A DNA stretch of 16,829 nucleotides, from contig JAGXHD010000001.1 in NCBI GenBank assembly GCA_024636395.1, positions 1 to 16,829 of the forward strand, in the 5' to 3' direction. This DNA is from Sulfitobacter sp. (GTDB lineage: Bacteria; Pseudomonadota; Alphaproteobacteria; Rhodobacterales; Rhodobacteraceae). Both the position numbers and the translations under genes were made by a program. Shown here in pieces: positions 7,272 to 15,213 of this stretch (its first letter is position 1; each line of letters opens with the position of its first letter). The notes below the pieces were generated by a model. That model was not told the origin of the DNA, ran no database searches, and saw nothing but the letters and a program-made list of their open reading frames with translations.

Positions 7272-7292
7272 GCGCGGGGTCCTGCCCCGCGC
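7272..7292 (+). repeat. GC-rich hairpin between serC and serA
   Basis: A perfect 8-bp stem GCGCGGGG / CCCCGCGC with loop TCCTG starts 3 bases after the serC stop. There is no T-run after it (CTCTCCCCCC follows), so it is not a normal intrinsic terminator. It could protect the serC end of a processed mRNA or lower serA expression relative to serC. Confidence 0.6.
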
Positions 7293-7323
7293 CTCTCCCC
7301 CCATTCTCAAAAGGACCAATATC

Positions 7324-8919
7324 ATGGCCCCCAAAGTACTCATTTCCGACAGCCTCAGCGACGCCGCCGTTCAAATCTTCAAGGACCGCGGCATCGACGT
7401 GGATTTCCAGCCCAATCTGGGCAAGGATAAAGACAAGCTTCTCGAGATCATCGGCAATTACGATGGTCTCGCGATCCGTTCCGCGACCAAGGTGACTGAA
7501 AAGATTCTCGCGGCAGCGCCCAATCTCAAAGTGATCGGCCGTGCGGGTATCGGGACCGACAATATCGACAAGGATGCCGCCTCCAAACAGGGTGTGATCG
7601 TGATGAACACGCCGTTCGGCAACATGATCACCACCGCCGAGCATGCCATCGCGATGATGTTTGCCGTGGCGCGGCAGATCCCCGAGGCCTCCGCCTCGAC
7701 CCACGCGGGCAAGTGGGAAAAATCCGCTTTCATGGGCGTCGAGCTGACAGGCAAGACCCTCGGTGTGATTGGCGCAGGCAACATCGGCGGCATCGTGTGC
7801 GACCGCGCACGCGGGCTGAAGATGAAGGTCGTGGCCTATGATCCCTTCCTCGGTGAGGAGAAGGCGGCGAAGATGGGGGTCGAGAAAGTCGACCTCGAAG
7901 AGCTGCTCAAGCGCGCAGATTTCATCACGCTTCACGTGCCCTATACCGAGCAGACGGCGAACATCCTGAGCCGCGAAAACCTCGAGAAGACCAAGAAGGG
8001 GGTGCGGATTATCAACTGTGCGCGTGGCGGTCTGGTGGATGAGGAAGCGCTGGCCGATTTGCTGAAATCCGGCCATGTCGCCGGGGCAGCCTTCGACGTG
8101 TTCAAAGTGGAGCCTGCGACCGAGAACCCACTGTTCAACCTGCCCAATGTCGTCTGCACCCCGCATCTGGGGGCGGCCACATCCGAAGCGCAGGAGAATG
8201 TGGCGCTGCAAGTGGCTGAGCAAATGTCAGATTACCTGCTGACAGGCGCGGTGAGCAACGCGCTCAACATGCCATCCGTTACCGCCGAGGAGGCGCAGGT
8301 GATGGGCCCATGGCTCAAGCTGTCGGGGCATCTGGGAGCATTCATCGGACAGCTGACCGACGAGCCGATCAAGGCGATCAATATTCTCTACGACGGTGTC
8401 GTGTCGGAGATGAACCTCGATGCGCTCAACTGCGGCGTGGTGGCTGGCATTATGAAGCGGGCAAATCCGGACGTGAACATGGTCTCGGCTCCGGTGGTGG
8501 CGAAGGAAAAAGGTATCCAGATCTCTACCACCAATCAGGATAAATCCGGCGCTTTCGACGGGTATATCAAGGTTACAGTGGTAACGGACAAGCGCGAGCG
8601 CTCGATTGCGGGCACCGTGTTTTCGGACGGCAAGCCGCGCTTTATCCAGATCAAGGGCATCCAGATCGACGCCGAAGTGGGCCGCCACATGGTCTATACC
8701 ACCAACGAGGACGTGCCGGGCATCATCGGTGCGCTGGGCCAGACCATGGGCGAGAACGGCGTGAACATCGCGAACTTCACCCTGGGCCGTGCCGCTGTGA
8801 AGGGTGAGGCGATCGCGCTCTTGTATGTGGATGAGCCAGTGCCAGCGTCGGTGGTCAAAAAACTGCATGACACAGGACTGTTCAACCAGATCAAGCTGCT
8901 GGAATTCGACGTGGCTTAA
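7324..8919 (+). CDS. serA: D-3-phosphoglycerate dehydrogenase
   Basis: SerA oxidises 3-phosphoglycerate to 3-phosphohydroxypyruvate with NAD+, the committed step of serine synthesis. The 531-residue length is that of the long (type 1) form: substrate domain, nucleotide domain with GAGNIGG (150-156), an intervening domain from about 320 to 455, and a C-terminal ACT domain over the last 75 residues (TTNEDVPGIIGALG). Catalytic residues are visible as R234 (NCARGG), E263 (KVEP) and H281 (PHLGAAT). The ACT domain is the usual site of serine feedback control. AAGGA lies 8 bases before the ATG. It is second in the serC-serA operon and is followed by a strong terminator. Confidence 0.97.
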   Translation: MAPKVLISDSLSDAAVQIFKDRGIDVDFQPNLGKDKDKLLEIIGNYDGLAIRSATKVTEKILAAAPNLKVIGRAGIGTDNIDKDAASKQGVIVMNTPFGNMITTAEHAIAMMFAVARQIPEASASTHAGKWEKSAFMGVELTGKTLGVIGAGNIGGIVCDRARGLKMKVVAYDPFLGEEKAAKMGVEKVDLEELLKRADFITLHVPYTEQTANILSRENLEKTKKGVRIINCARGGLVDEEALADLLKSGHVAGAAFDVFKVEPATENPLFNLPNVVCTPHLGAATSEAQENVALQVAEQMSDYLLTGAVSNALNMPSVTAEEAQVMGPWLKLSGHLGAFIGQLTDEPIKAINILYDGVVSEMNLDALNCGVVAGIMKRANPDVNMVSAPVVAKEKGIQISTTNQDKSGAFDGYIKVTVVTDKRERSIAGTVFSDGKPRFIQIKGIQIDAEVGRHMVYTTNEDVPGIIGALGQTMGENGVNIANFTLGRAAVKGEAIALLYVDEPVPASVVKKLHDTGLFNQIKLLEFDVA

Positions 8920-8941
8920 CGCCACGAGAGGCAAACCTATC

Positions 8942-8971
8942 AGGCGCGGCTCCTCACGGGTCGCGCCTTTT
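8942..8971 (+). terminator. Rho-independent terminator after serA
   Basis: AGGCGCG pairs with CGCGCCTT, and four weaker inner pairs extend the stem, followed by TTTT. It begins 22 bases after the serA stop. It ends only 14 bases before the next start codon, so the downstream phosphoesterase is either expressed by read-through or from a promoter within this short space. Confidence 0.8.
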
Positions 8972-8985
8972 GCATCGGAGCATGT

Positions 8986-9717
8986 ATGACCCGACCGATT
9001 TATGCCATTGGCGATATTCACGGCCAGCACGCTGAACTTAAGCGCGTTCTTGCCCTGATCGAGGCGGACGGTGGCGCGGACGCGGAGATCGTGTTCATCG
9101 GGGACTATACGGACCGCGGGCCTGCGTCAGCTGCGGTGCTTGATCATTTGATCGGCGGCGTTGCGGCTGGCAAGCCGTGGCACTGCCTCAAGGGCAATCA
9201 CGACCGGATGTTCAGCTGGTTCATGCGGGACTATCCGGTGCATGACGCGCATCTGCCAATCTATCTCTACTGGCTGCACGCGCGGCTGGGCGGCGATACT
9301 ACACTGGCATCCTACGGTGTCGAGATGGCCGAAACCGACAGGCAAACCGAGGTACACGCCCTTGCCAAAGTCGCGGTACCGCAAGCCCATATCGATTTTC
9401 TGGAGGGGCTGGCGCTGTGTCACGAGACCGAGCACCTGTTTTTCGCCCATGCCGGGATACGGCCCGGTCTACCCCTCGCCAGCCAAGCCGAGCACGATCT
9501 TTTATGGATCCGCAAGGAATTCCATGTGGACAGGCGCGACCACGGCAAGCTGATCGTGCATGGCCATACGCCGGTGGAGGCCGCCACACATTACGGCAAC
9601 CGGGTCAATATCGATAGCGGCGCAGGATACGGCAAGCCACTCAGTGCAGTACGCTTTGACGGGCGCGATTGTACGGCCCTCACGAAGCGGGGGTGGATTC
9701 CGCTGGTTGCGGATTGA
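8986..9717 (+). CDS. calcineurin-like metallophosphoesterase (PPP-type serine/threonine phosphatase or ApaH-like)
   Basis: This 243-residue protein contains the full metal-binding motif set of the phosphoprotein-phosphatase-like family: GDIHG (9-13), GDYTDRG (39-45), KGNHD (69-73), FAHAG (153-157) and VHGHTP (191-196). These residues hold two metal ions. Relatives include bacterial Ser/Thr protein phosphatases (PrpA/PrpB type), PrpE and diadenosine tetraphosphatase ApaH. The length and GDYTDRGPAS motif fit the bacterial Ser/Thr phosphatase annotation, but the true substrate (phosphoprotein or dinucleoside polyphosphate) cannot be told. No signal peptide is present. GGAG lies 5 bases before the ATG. 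It stands between the serA terminator and the thiolase gene. Confidence 0.88.
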   Translation: MTRPIYAIGDIHGQHAELKRVLALIEADGGADAEIVFIGDYTDRGPASAAVLDHLIGGVAAGKPWHCLKGNHDRMFSWFMRDYPVHDAHLPIYLYWLHARLGGDTTLASYGVEMAETDRQTEVHALAKVAVPQAHIDFLEGLALCHETEHLFFAHAGIRPGLPLASQAEHDLLWIRKEFHVDRRDHGKLIVHGHTPVEAATHYGNRVNIDSGAGYGKPLSAVRFDGRDCTALTKRGWIPLVAD

Positions 9718-9725
9718 CGGAACGT

Positions 9726-9754
9726 CCCAACTGACAAGCGCTTGGGCTTCTTTT
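9726..9754 (+). terminator. possible weak terminator after the metallophosphoesterase gene
   Basis: CCCAA (9726-9730) can pair with TTGGG (9742-9746), followed by CTTCTTTT. The stem is only 5 bp and competes with the internal 10-base palindrome CAAGCGCTTG (9735-9744). Support is modest. Confidence 0.35.
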
Positions 9755-9785
9755 AGTGTCGCTCGCAACAATCTGGAGAGAATAC

Positions 9786-10964
9786 ATGTCTGAAGATATC
9801 GTCATTTTGGGAGCAGCACGCACGGCAATCGGCACATTTGGCGGATCGCTTGCCGGAACGCCCGCGACATCGCTGGGCGCTACGGTGGCACGCGCGGCGC
9901 TGGCGCGCGCAGGGGTCGATGGCGGACAGATCGGGCATGTGGTGTTTGGCAATGTGATCAACACGGAGCCGCGCGATATGTATCTCAGCCGCGTGGCGGC
10001 GATGGAAGCGGGCGTGCCCGATGCCGTGCCTGCGATGAACGTAAACCGCCTGTGTGGCTCCGGCGTGCAGGCGATCGTTTCGGCAACGCAGTCTCTGATG
10101 CTGGGCGATGCAGATTTTGCGCTGGCGGGAGGCGCCGAGAACATGAGCCGTGCGCCCTATATTCTACCTGCTGCGCGCTGGGGACAGAAGATGGGCGACG
10201 TGGCATCCCTCGATATGCTGCTCGGCACGCTCAATTGCCCGTTCGGCACGGGACATATGGGGATCACTGCGGAGAATGTCGCGGGCGAGCATGAGGTCAG
10301 CCGCGCCGAGCAGGATGCATTTGCCATGCTGTCGCAGCAGCGCGCAGCGGCGGCGATCAAGGCGGGATATTTCGCGGAACAGATCGTTCCGGTGGAGATC
10401 AAGCGCGGGCGCGATACGGTGGCCTTCGAGGTTGACGAGCACCCAAAGGCCACCACAGCCGAGAAAATGGCGGGGCTGCGCCCGGTGTTTCAAAAGGATG
10501 GCACGGTGACGGCGGGCAATGCCTCGGGGATCAACGACGGGGCGGCGGCGCTCGTGCTTGCGCGCGCTTCTTCCGCCGCGTCCAGCGGTCTGCACCCGCT
10601 GGCACGCATCATCGGCTATGCCCACGCGGGCGTGCGGCCAGAGGTCATGGGGATCGGACCGATCCCGGCTGTCACGAAACTATTTGAAAAGACAGGGCTC
10701 AGCGCGGCTGATTTCGACGTGATCGAGAGCAATGAGGCCTTTGCCTCGCAGGCGCTGGCGGTGAGCAAAGCGCTGGGCTTTGACCCCGCACGCGTCAACC
10801 CGAACGGGGGCGCCATCGCGCTGGGCCATCCTGTAGGGGCTACGGGCGCGATCATCACCGTAAAGGCGCTCTATGAGTTGCAACGTACGGGAGGCAAACG
10901 CGCCTTGATTACGATGTGCATCGGAGGCGGCCAAGGCATCGCGCTGGCCATCGAGCGGCTCTGA
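9786..10964 (+). CDS. bktB: thiolase, BktB-like acetyl-CoA C-acyltransferase
   Basis: This is a 392-residue thiolase that condenses or cleaves acyl-CoA with acetyl-CoA. The nucleophile is C90 in NRLCGSG, the general-base histidine is H348 in GHPVGATGA, and the second catalytic cysteine is C378 in CIGGGQG; NEAFA (316-320) is also present. The stretch HVVFGNVINTEPRDMYLSRV closely resembles my memory of Cupriavidus BktB, the broad-range beta-ketothiolase of polyhydroxyalkanoate synthesis. A role in acetoacetyl-CoA or beta-ketovaleryl-CoA formation, or in fatty-acid breakdown, is likely. The start is the ATG at 9786 with GGAGAG 5 bases upstream; the in-frame upstream codon at 9756 lacks one. No reductase or synthase partner is adjacent. 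Its stop abuts that of the convergent ubiB. The thiolase call is certain, the BktB subtype less so. Confidence 0.92.
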   Translation: MSEDIVILGAARTAIGTFGGSLAGTPATSLGATVARAALARAGVDGGQIGHVVFGNVINTEPRDMYLSRVAAMEAGVPDAVPAMNVNRLCGSGVQAIVSATQSLMLGDADFALAGGAENMSRAPYILPAARWGQKMGDVASLDMLLGTLNCPFGTGHMGITAENVAGEHEVSRAEQDAFAMLSQQRAAAAIKAGYFAEQIVPVEIKRGRDTVAFEVDEHPKATTAEKMAGLRPVFQKDGTVTAGNASGINDGAAALVLARASSAASSGLHPLARIIGYAHAGVRPEVMGIGPIPAVTKLFEKTGLSAADFDVIESNEAFASQALAVSKALGFDPARVNPNGGAIALGHPVGATGAIITVKALYELQRTGGKRALITMCIGGGQGIALAIERL

Positions 10965-10971
10965 TCAGAGC
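10958..10971. repeat. 14-base palindrome across two abutting stop codons
   Basis: GCTCTGATCAGAGC is its own reverse complement. Its centre TGATCA supplies the TGA stop of the thiolase gene on the plus strand and the TGA stop of ubiB on the minus strand. It could form a 5-bp hairpin in both transcripts, but no T-run follows on either side. Confidence 0.5.
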
Positions 10972-12497
10972 AAAGCACCCAAAAGTGCTATGAGCAGCGA
11001 TGCTCCCGCCGCGCCGAGGACCGCCGCAAGCGCGATGTAGCGTTTGAACGGTTTGCGCGGCGGTGGCAGGGCATCCGCCTGCCGGATCAACGCCGCCTCG
11101 ACCAGCGCGGGCAGGCGCGGACCAAAGCGCGATAGCACGCGTGCGGTTTTTGTCAGATCGCTGATGATCGCTTTGGGTCCAATGGACTTGGTGATGTAAT
11201 CCGTTACGATCGGCGCCGCGACCTGCCAGATGTTCATCTGCGGATTGAGCGAACGTGCGACGCCCTCGACCACGATCATCGTGCGTTGCAGCAGGATAAG
11301 CTCGGTCCGGGTCTCCATGCCAAAACGCTCCGTCACCTCGAACAGATACGCCAAAAGGCGACCCATGGAGATACGGTCCGCATCCATCCCGAAGATCGGC
11401 TCGCCTACGGCACGCAGGGCGCGGGCGAATTCATCCACGTCCTTGTCGGCGGGGATATAGCCCGCCTCGAAATGCACCTCGGCCACGCGTTTGTAATCCT
11501 TGCGGATAAAGCCGTAGAGGATCTCCGCATAGACGCGGCGGGTGTATTCGTCGATATGGCCCATGATCCCGAAATCAAAAGCGATGATATCGCCGTTCGC
11601 TGCGACCTTGAGGTTGCCCTGATGCATGTCGCCGTGGAAAAATCCGTCACGCAGAGCGTGCTGGAGGAACAGCGCGAGGATACGCTCCGAAAGCTCGATC
11701 CGGTCATGGCCTGCGGCATCGATGGCGTCGTTGTCTCCCATGGGTACGCCTTCGGCCCAGCCCAGCGTCATGACGCGGCGGGCGGAGTAATCCCACTTGA
11801 TCGCGGGCAGCTGGAAGCCTTTGTCGTCCTTGGTGTTGGCGGCGTATTCGGAGGCGGAGGAGGATTCGAGCCTCAGATCAAGCTCCCCGCGCACAACGCC
11901 ATCGAAATGCTCGATCACATCCATCGGGCGCAGGCGCCGCGAACCGGGTGAGAACAACTCGACCATACGCGCAGCAAGGTAGAAGGCATCAACATCCTTG
12001 CGAAACGCTTTTTCCACACCGGGGCGCAGCACCTTGACCGCGACTTGCTCACCCGTGCTGCACAGCCTTGCTTTGTGCACTTGCGCGATGGAGGCTGCGG
12101 CGACCGGCTCACTGAATTCCGAAAAGAGGGTGTCGATCGGCTGGCCAAGCTCCTTCTCGACCTCGGCCTTCGCGACCGAAACGGGAAAGGGCGGCAGCTG
12201 GTCCTGAAGCACACGCAGTTGCAGCGCCATCTCGTTGCCGACCACATCCGGGCGGGTCGAGAGGATCTGGCCAAATTTGATGTAGGCAGGGCCCAGCGCC
12301 GTGAGCGCACGGGTGGCGGGCTGGAGCGCGGGATCGCCTTTATACCCTAACGGCTTGAACGGGATTGCAAGCGCGCGGGCGACAACGCGGACCGCCTTTG
12401 GCGCCTCGAAAGCGTCAAGCACGAAGTTCATCGCGCCTGTGCGTTCCAGCGTGGCGCCGGTGCGGACCAGCCGCCATATATTGTGCGGTCCGCGCAT
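10965..12497 (-). CDS. ubiB: ubiquinone biosynthesis accessory protein UbiB, ADCK-type kinase-like
   Basis: UbiB is an atypical protein-kinase-like ATPase needed for ubiquinone synthesis at the membrane. The 510-residue protein has the family hallmarks: KFGQ (K74-Q77) in the N-terminal extension, the alanine-rich nucleotide loop AAASIAQVH (133-141) in place of a glycine-rich loop, VAVKV with K155, HGDMHQGN (288-295) and the metal-binding DFG (308-310). The last 25 residues (LAAVLGAAGASLLIALLGALL) form a transmembrane hairpin or single helix. The ATG at 12497 lies 3 bases after the ubiE stop, so the pair is almost certainly co-transcribed and perhaps translationally coupled; its own ribosome site is weak. 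The 3' end abuts the thiolase gene. Confidence 0.96.
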   Translation of the reverse strand: MRGPHNIWRLVRTGATLERTGAMNFVLDAFEAPKAVRVVARALAIPFKPLGYKGDPALQPATRALTALGPAYIKFGQILSTRPDVVGNEMALQLRVLQDQLPPFPVSVAKAEVEKELGQPIDTLFSEFSEPVAAASIAQVHKARLCSTGEQVAVKVLRPGVEKAFRKDVDAFYLAARMVELFSPGSRRLRPMDVIEHFDGVVRGELDLRLESSSASEYAANTKDDKGFQLPAIKWDYSARRVMTLGWAEGVPMGDNDAIDAAGHDRIELSERILALFLQHALRDGFFHGDMHQGNLKVAANGDIIAFDFGIMGHIDEYTRRVYAEILYGFIRKDYKRVAEVHFEAGYIPADKDVDEFARALRAVGEPIFGMDADRISMGRLLAYLFEVTERFGMETRTELILLQRTMIVVEGVARSLNPQMNIWQVAAPIVTDYITKSIGPKAIISDLTKTARVLSRFGPRLPALVEAALIRQADALPPPRKPFKRYIALAAVLGAAGASLLIALLGALL

Positions 12498-12500
12498 GCC

Positions 12501-13244
12501 CTAGATTTTCCAGCCGGAATGAAGCGCCGCGATGCCCATGGTCAGGTTGCGGTATTTCGCCTGCTCAAAGCCTGCGCTGCGCACCATGCCCAAAAACGTC
12601 TCCTGATCAGGAAAATTTCGGATCGATTCGACAAGATACTGGTAGCTGTCGCGGTCGTTCGCGATGAGTTTCCCCATGCGGGGGATCACGTTGAAGCTGT
12701 AGAGATCATAGGCTTTCTGCATCGCCGGGTTGGGCAGTTGAGAGAACTCCAGAACCATCAGACGACCGCCGGGTTTGAGCACGCGGTAGGCCTCGTTCAG
12801 CGCTTCTTGCGGGCGGGTCACGTTCCGGATGCCGAAGGAAATGGTATACACATCGAATGTATTGTTCTCGAACGGCAGATCCATCGCGTCGCCGACGACC
12901 CAATCGAGGCTGTCCTGCATCGCTTCGGCCTCGGCGCGTTTGCGGCCTTCGATCAGCATCCCCTCGGTAAGGTCACAAACGGTGGCATGGCCGGACCCTG
13001 CGCGCTTGAGGAATTTGAACGACACATCGCCCGTACCGCCAGCCACATCGAGCAGCTTTTGGCCGGCGCGCGGCGCAAGCCAGTCCATCATCGCTTCTTT
13101 CCAGATGCGGTGGATGCCCATGCTCATCACGTCATTCATCACGTCGTATTTGTTCGCCACGTCCGTGAACAGACTGCGGACCTTTCCGGCCTTCTCGTCC
13201 TCGGGGATGGTCTGGGCGCCGAAGTGGGTGGTTTTGTCGGTCAT
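12501..13244 (-). CDS. ubiE: bifunctional demethylmenaquinone / 2-methoxy-6-polyprenyl-1,4-benzoquinol methyltransferase
   Basis: UbiE is the SAM-dependent C-methyltransferase of ubiquinone (and menaquinone) synthesis. The 247-residue product starts with VRSLFTDVANKYDVMNDVMSMG (22-43), the UbiE/COQ5 N-terminal signature. It then has the SAM-binding LLDVAGGTGDVSF (64-76), the acidic loop DLTEGML (91-97), FGIRNVTRP (137-145) and the LKPGGRLMVLEFS strand (156-168). Length and motifs are standard. AGGA lies 8 bases before the ATG. It is first of the ubiE-ubiB pair and divergent from mutM with 81 bases between them, an arrangement common in Rhodobacterales. Confidence 0.97.
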   Translation of the reverse strand: MTDKTTHFGAQTIPEDEKAGKVRSLFTDVANKYDVMNDVMSMGIHRIWKEAMMDWLAPRAGQKLLDVAGGTGDVSFKFLKRAGSGHATVCDLTEGMLIEGRKRAEAEAMQDSLDWVVGDAMDLPFENNTFDVYTISFGIRNVTRPQEALNEAYRVLKPGGRLMVLEFSQLPNPAMQKAYDLYSFNVIPRMGKLIANDRDSYQYLVESIRNFPDQETFLGMVRSAGFEQAKYRNLTMGIAALHSGWKI

Positions 13245-13325
13245 GGGTCTGGTCCTGATCTTGTCTTAGGTGGGATATAGCCTCAGAAGAGCAGATACAA
13301 ACCGCCTTTTGCCGCAGGAGCCGTC

Positions 13326-14177
13326 ATGCCAGAGTTGCCCGAAGTCGAGACGGTCCGCCGGGGGCTGATCCCTGCCATGGAGGGCGCGGTGATTGCGCAT
13401 GCGCAGGTCAACCGGCCGGACCTGCGCTGGCCCTTCCCGGAACGGATGGCGGAGCGGCTGACCGGTGCGCGGGTGGAACGGCTGCGGCGGCGGTCAAAAT
13501 ACATCCTCGCCGATCTAAGCTCGGGGGAGACGCTGCTCATCCATCTGGGGATGTCGGGGCGGATGCTGATTTCGGGTGATCCGCTGGGCCAGTTCGTGCA
13601 CCAGCATCCGGCAGCCCAAAAGCACGACCATGTGGTATTTCACATGGAGAACGGCGCGCGGGTGACGTTCAACGATCCGCGGAGGTTTGGCGCAATGGAT
13701 CTGATGGTGACCGACGACGCTCCCGCGCACAAGCTGCTGGCAGCGCTGGGGCCGGAGCCCTTGGGCAACGATTTCCACGAGGCGATTCTGGTGGCCGCCT
13801 TCAAAGGGCGCAATACGCCGGCTAAATCCGCTCTTCTGGACCAGCGGATCGTCGCGGGACTGGGCAATATTTACGTTTGTGAGACGCTTTTCCGGGCAGG
13901 GATCAGCCCGAAGCGCAAGGCGGGGCGCATTGCCGCACCGCGTGTTGCGGCGATGGTGCCGATCATCCGGACCGTGCTGGAGGAGGCAATAGAGGCGGGC
14001 GGATCGAGCCTGCGTGATTTCCGCCAAGCCGATGGTGAGCTTGGATATTTCCAACACTCCTTCGATGTGTATGGCCGCGAGGGACAGCCCTGCCGGAGCG
14101 AAGGCTGTACCGCCACGATCGCACGTGTGGTGCAATCGGGACGGTCCTCGTTCTACTGCCCGAACTGTCAAAGATAG
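13326..14177 (+). CDS. mutM: formamidopyrimidine-DNA glycosylase / AP lyase
   Basis: MutM (Fpg) removes 8-oxoguanine and ring-opened purines from DNA and cleaves the abasic site. The 283-residue protein has the catalytic N-terminus PELPEVETVRRGL (P2 nucleophile, E3), the conserved lysine in RSKYIL (K58), H-L-G-M-S-G-R near 76, NDPRRFGAMDL, the helix-two-turn-helix segment GLGNIYVCE, and a C-terminal zinc finger. The finger's first half is C256-x4-C261 rather than the commoner CxxC, and the second is C278-x2-C281; from memory this spacing is seen in related alphaproteobacterial proteins. AGGAG lies 5 bases before the ATG. It may be co-transcribed with the enoyl-CoA hydratase gene 63 bases downstream. 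Confidence 0.97.
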   Translation: MPELPEVETVRRGLIPAMEGAVIAHAQVNRPDLRWPFPERMAERLTGARVERLRRRSKYILADLSSGETLLIHLGMSGRMLISGDPLGQFVHQHPAAQKHDHVVFHMENGARVTFNDPRRFGAMDLMVTDDAPAHKLLAALGPEPLGNDFHEAILVAAFKGRNTPAKSALLDQRIVAGLGNIYVCETLFRAGISPKRKAGRIAAPRVAAMVPIIRTVLEEAIEAGGSSLRDFRQADGELGYFQHSFDVYGREGQPCRSEGCTATIARVVQSGRSSFYCPNCQR

Positions 14178-14240
14178 CTTGAACCAACCTGCGGCCATGA
14201 TATGCAAGCACGTCAAAGCAATAGCTGAAAGGCCGCACAC

Positions 14241-15017
14241 ATGGCTTATGAAACGATCATTCTGGACATCGACAACCATGTGGCCCTCGTCACCTTGAAC
14301 CGTCCGGATGCGCTCAACGCGCTCAATGATCAACTGATGAGCGAACTGGCGGACTGCCTCAAGGGCTGCCAGGAAAACGAAAAGGTTCGCTGCATCGTGA
14401 TCACCGGCTCGGAGAAGGCTTTCGCTGCCGGTGCCGATATCGCGATGATGAAAGACAAAACTTTTGTCGAGGCGTTTTCAGGCGATCTGTTTACCCCCGA
14501 GACGGATCAGATCATGCGAGTCCGCAAACCGATCATTGCTGCCGTGTCTGGCTATGCGCTGGGCGGGGGCTGCGAGCTTGCGATGATGTGCGATTTCATC
14601 ATCTGCTCAGAAACCGCGAAATTTGGCCAGCCGGAGATCAATCTTGGCGTGGTCGCGGGCATCGGCGGCACCCAGCGGCTGACCCGGATCGTAGGCAAAT
14701 CCAAAGCGATGGACATGAACCTCACGGGCCGCTTCATGGATGCAGAAGAGGCGGAGCGCTCTGGCCTCGCATCGCGCGTGGTTCCCGTGAAAAAGCTGAT
14801 GGACGAGGCGCTCGGCGCTGCCCAGAAGATTGCGGAGAAATCGATGATCTCCGCCATGGTCGTGAAAGAGGCTGTGAACCGCGCCTATGAAGTGCCGCTG
14901 CGCGAGGGCCTACTTTTTGAACGCCGGATGTTCCATGCACTGTTCGCAACCGAAGATCAGGAAGAGGGCATGGGCGCGTTTCTTGAAAAGCGCGAGGCAC
15001 AGTTTCGCGATAAATAA
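14241..15017 (+). CDS. enoyl-CoA hydratase, crotonase family
   Basis: This is a 258-residue crotonase that hydrates trans-2-enoyl-CoA to 3-hydroxyacyl-CoA, most likely in beta-oxidation. The oxyanion-hole segments AFAAGADIAMM (60-70) and GYALGGGCELAMMCD (104-118) are present, and both catalytic glutamates are there: E112 (GGCELAMM) and E132 (GQPEINLGVVAGIGG). This pair supports a true hydratase rather than an isomerase or dehalogenase of the same fold. Length equals that of short-chain enoyl-CoA hydratases. AAAGG lies 8 bases before the ATG. It follows mutM in the same direction; no other fatty-acid gene adjoins it, although the thiolase 3.3 kb upstream could act in the same pathway. Confidence 0.95.
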   Translation: MAYETIILDIDNHVALVTLNRPDALNALNDQLMSELADCLKGCQENEKVRCIVITGSEKAFAAGADIAMMKDKTFVEAFSGDLFTPETDQIMRVRKPIIAAVSGYALGGGCELAMMCDFIICSETAKFGQPEINLGVVAGIGGTQRLTRIVGKSKAMDMNLTGRFMDAEEAERSGLASRVVPVKKLMDEALGAAQKIAEKSMISAMVVKEAVNRAYEVPLREGLLFERRMFHALFATEDQEEGMGAFLEKREAQFRDK

Positions 15018-15030
15018 CACCGCGCATGCG

Positions 15031-15213
15031 CTAGTCGTAGACGATGCCTGCTTGCAGAATCTCGAAGCCCCTGATCTCAAAGGCATAATAGCCCGTCTGG
15101 TCGGCCTTGAGCGCTCGGGACACGAGCGCACCGTCGTCATTTGTGTAAATAGCTTGCACGGTGTGCAACGCCCTGTAGCAATGGGTTCCGTCGGGATAGA
15201 TGTATTTGATCAT
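15031..15213 (-). CDS. small uncharacterised protein, 60 residues
   Basis: I do not recognise a family. The frame from the ATG at 15213 encodes 60 residues, beginning MIKYIYPDGTHCYRALHTVQ and ending in a strand-rich part (GYYAFEIRGFEILQAG). It has many aromatic residues, a single cysteine, and no signal peptide or membrane segment. AAAGG lies about 8 bases before the ATG. The frame extends upstream to 15321, but only from a weaker start without a ribosome site. Its stop faces the enoyl-CoA hydratase stop 13 bases away, with the palindrome GCGCATGCGC between them. The protein-like composition and sensible spacing favour a real gene; no function can be given. Confidence 0.55.
   Translation of the reverse strand: MIKYIYPDGTHCYRALHTVQAIYTNDDGALVSRALKADQTGYYAFEIRGFEILQAGIVYD

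Noticed and set aside
11286..11951. 221-codon plus-strand open frame opposite ubiB
   Set aside because: Antisense shadow of a gene with clear UbiB motifs; no ribosome site or family resemblance.
12483..13280. 265-codon plus-strand open frame opposite ubiE
   Set aside because: Antisense shadow, His-rich composition, fully overlapping ubiE.
13515..14333. 272-codon minus-strand open frame opposite mutM
   Set aside because: Antisense shadow of mutM and of the hydratase start; no recognisable domain.
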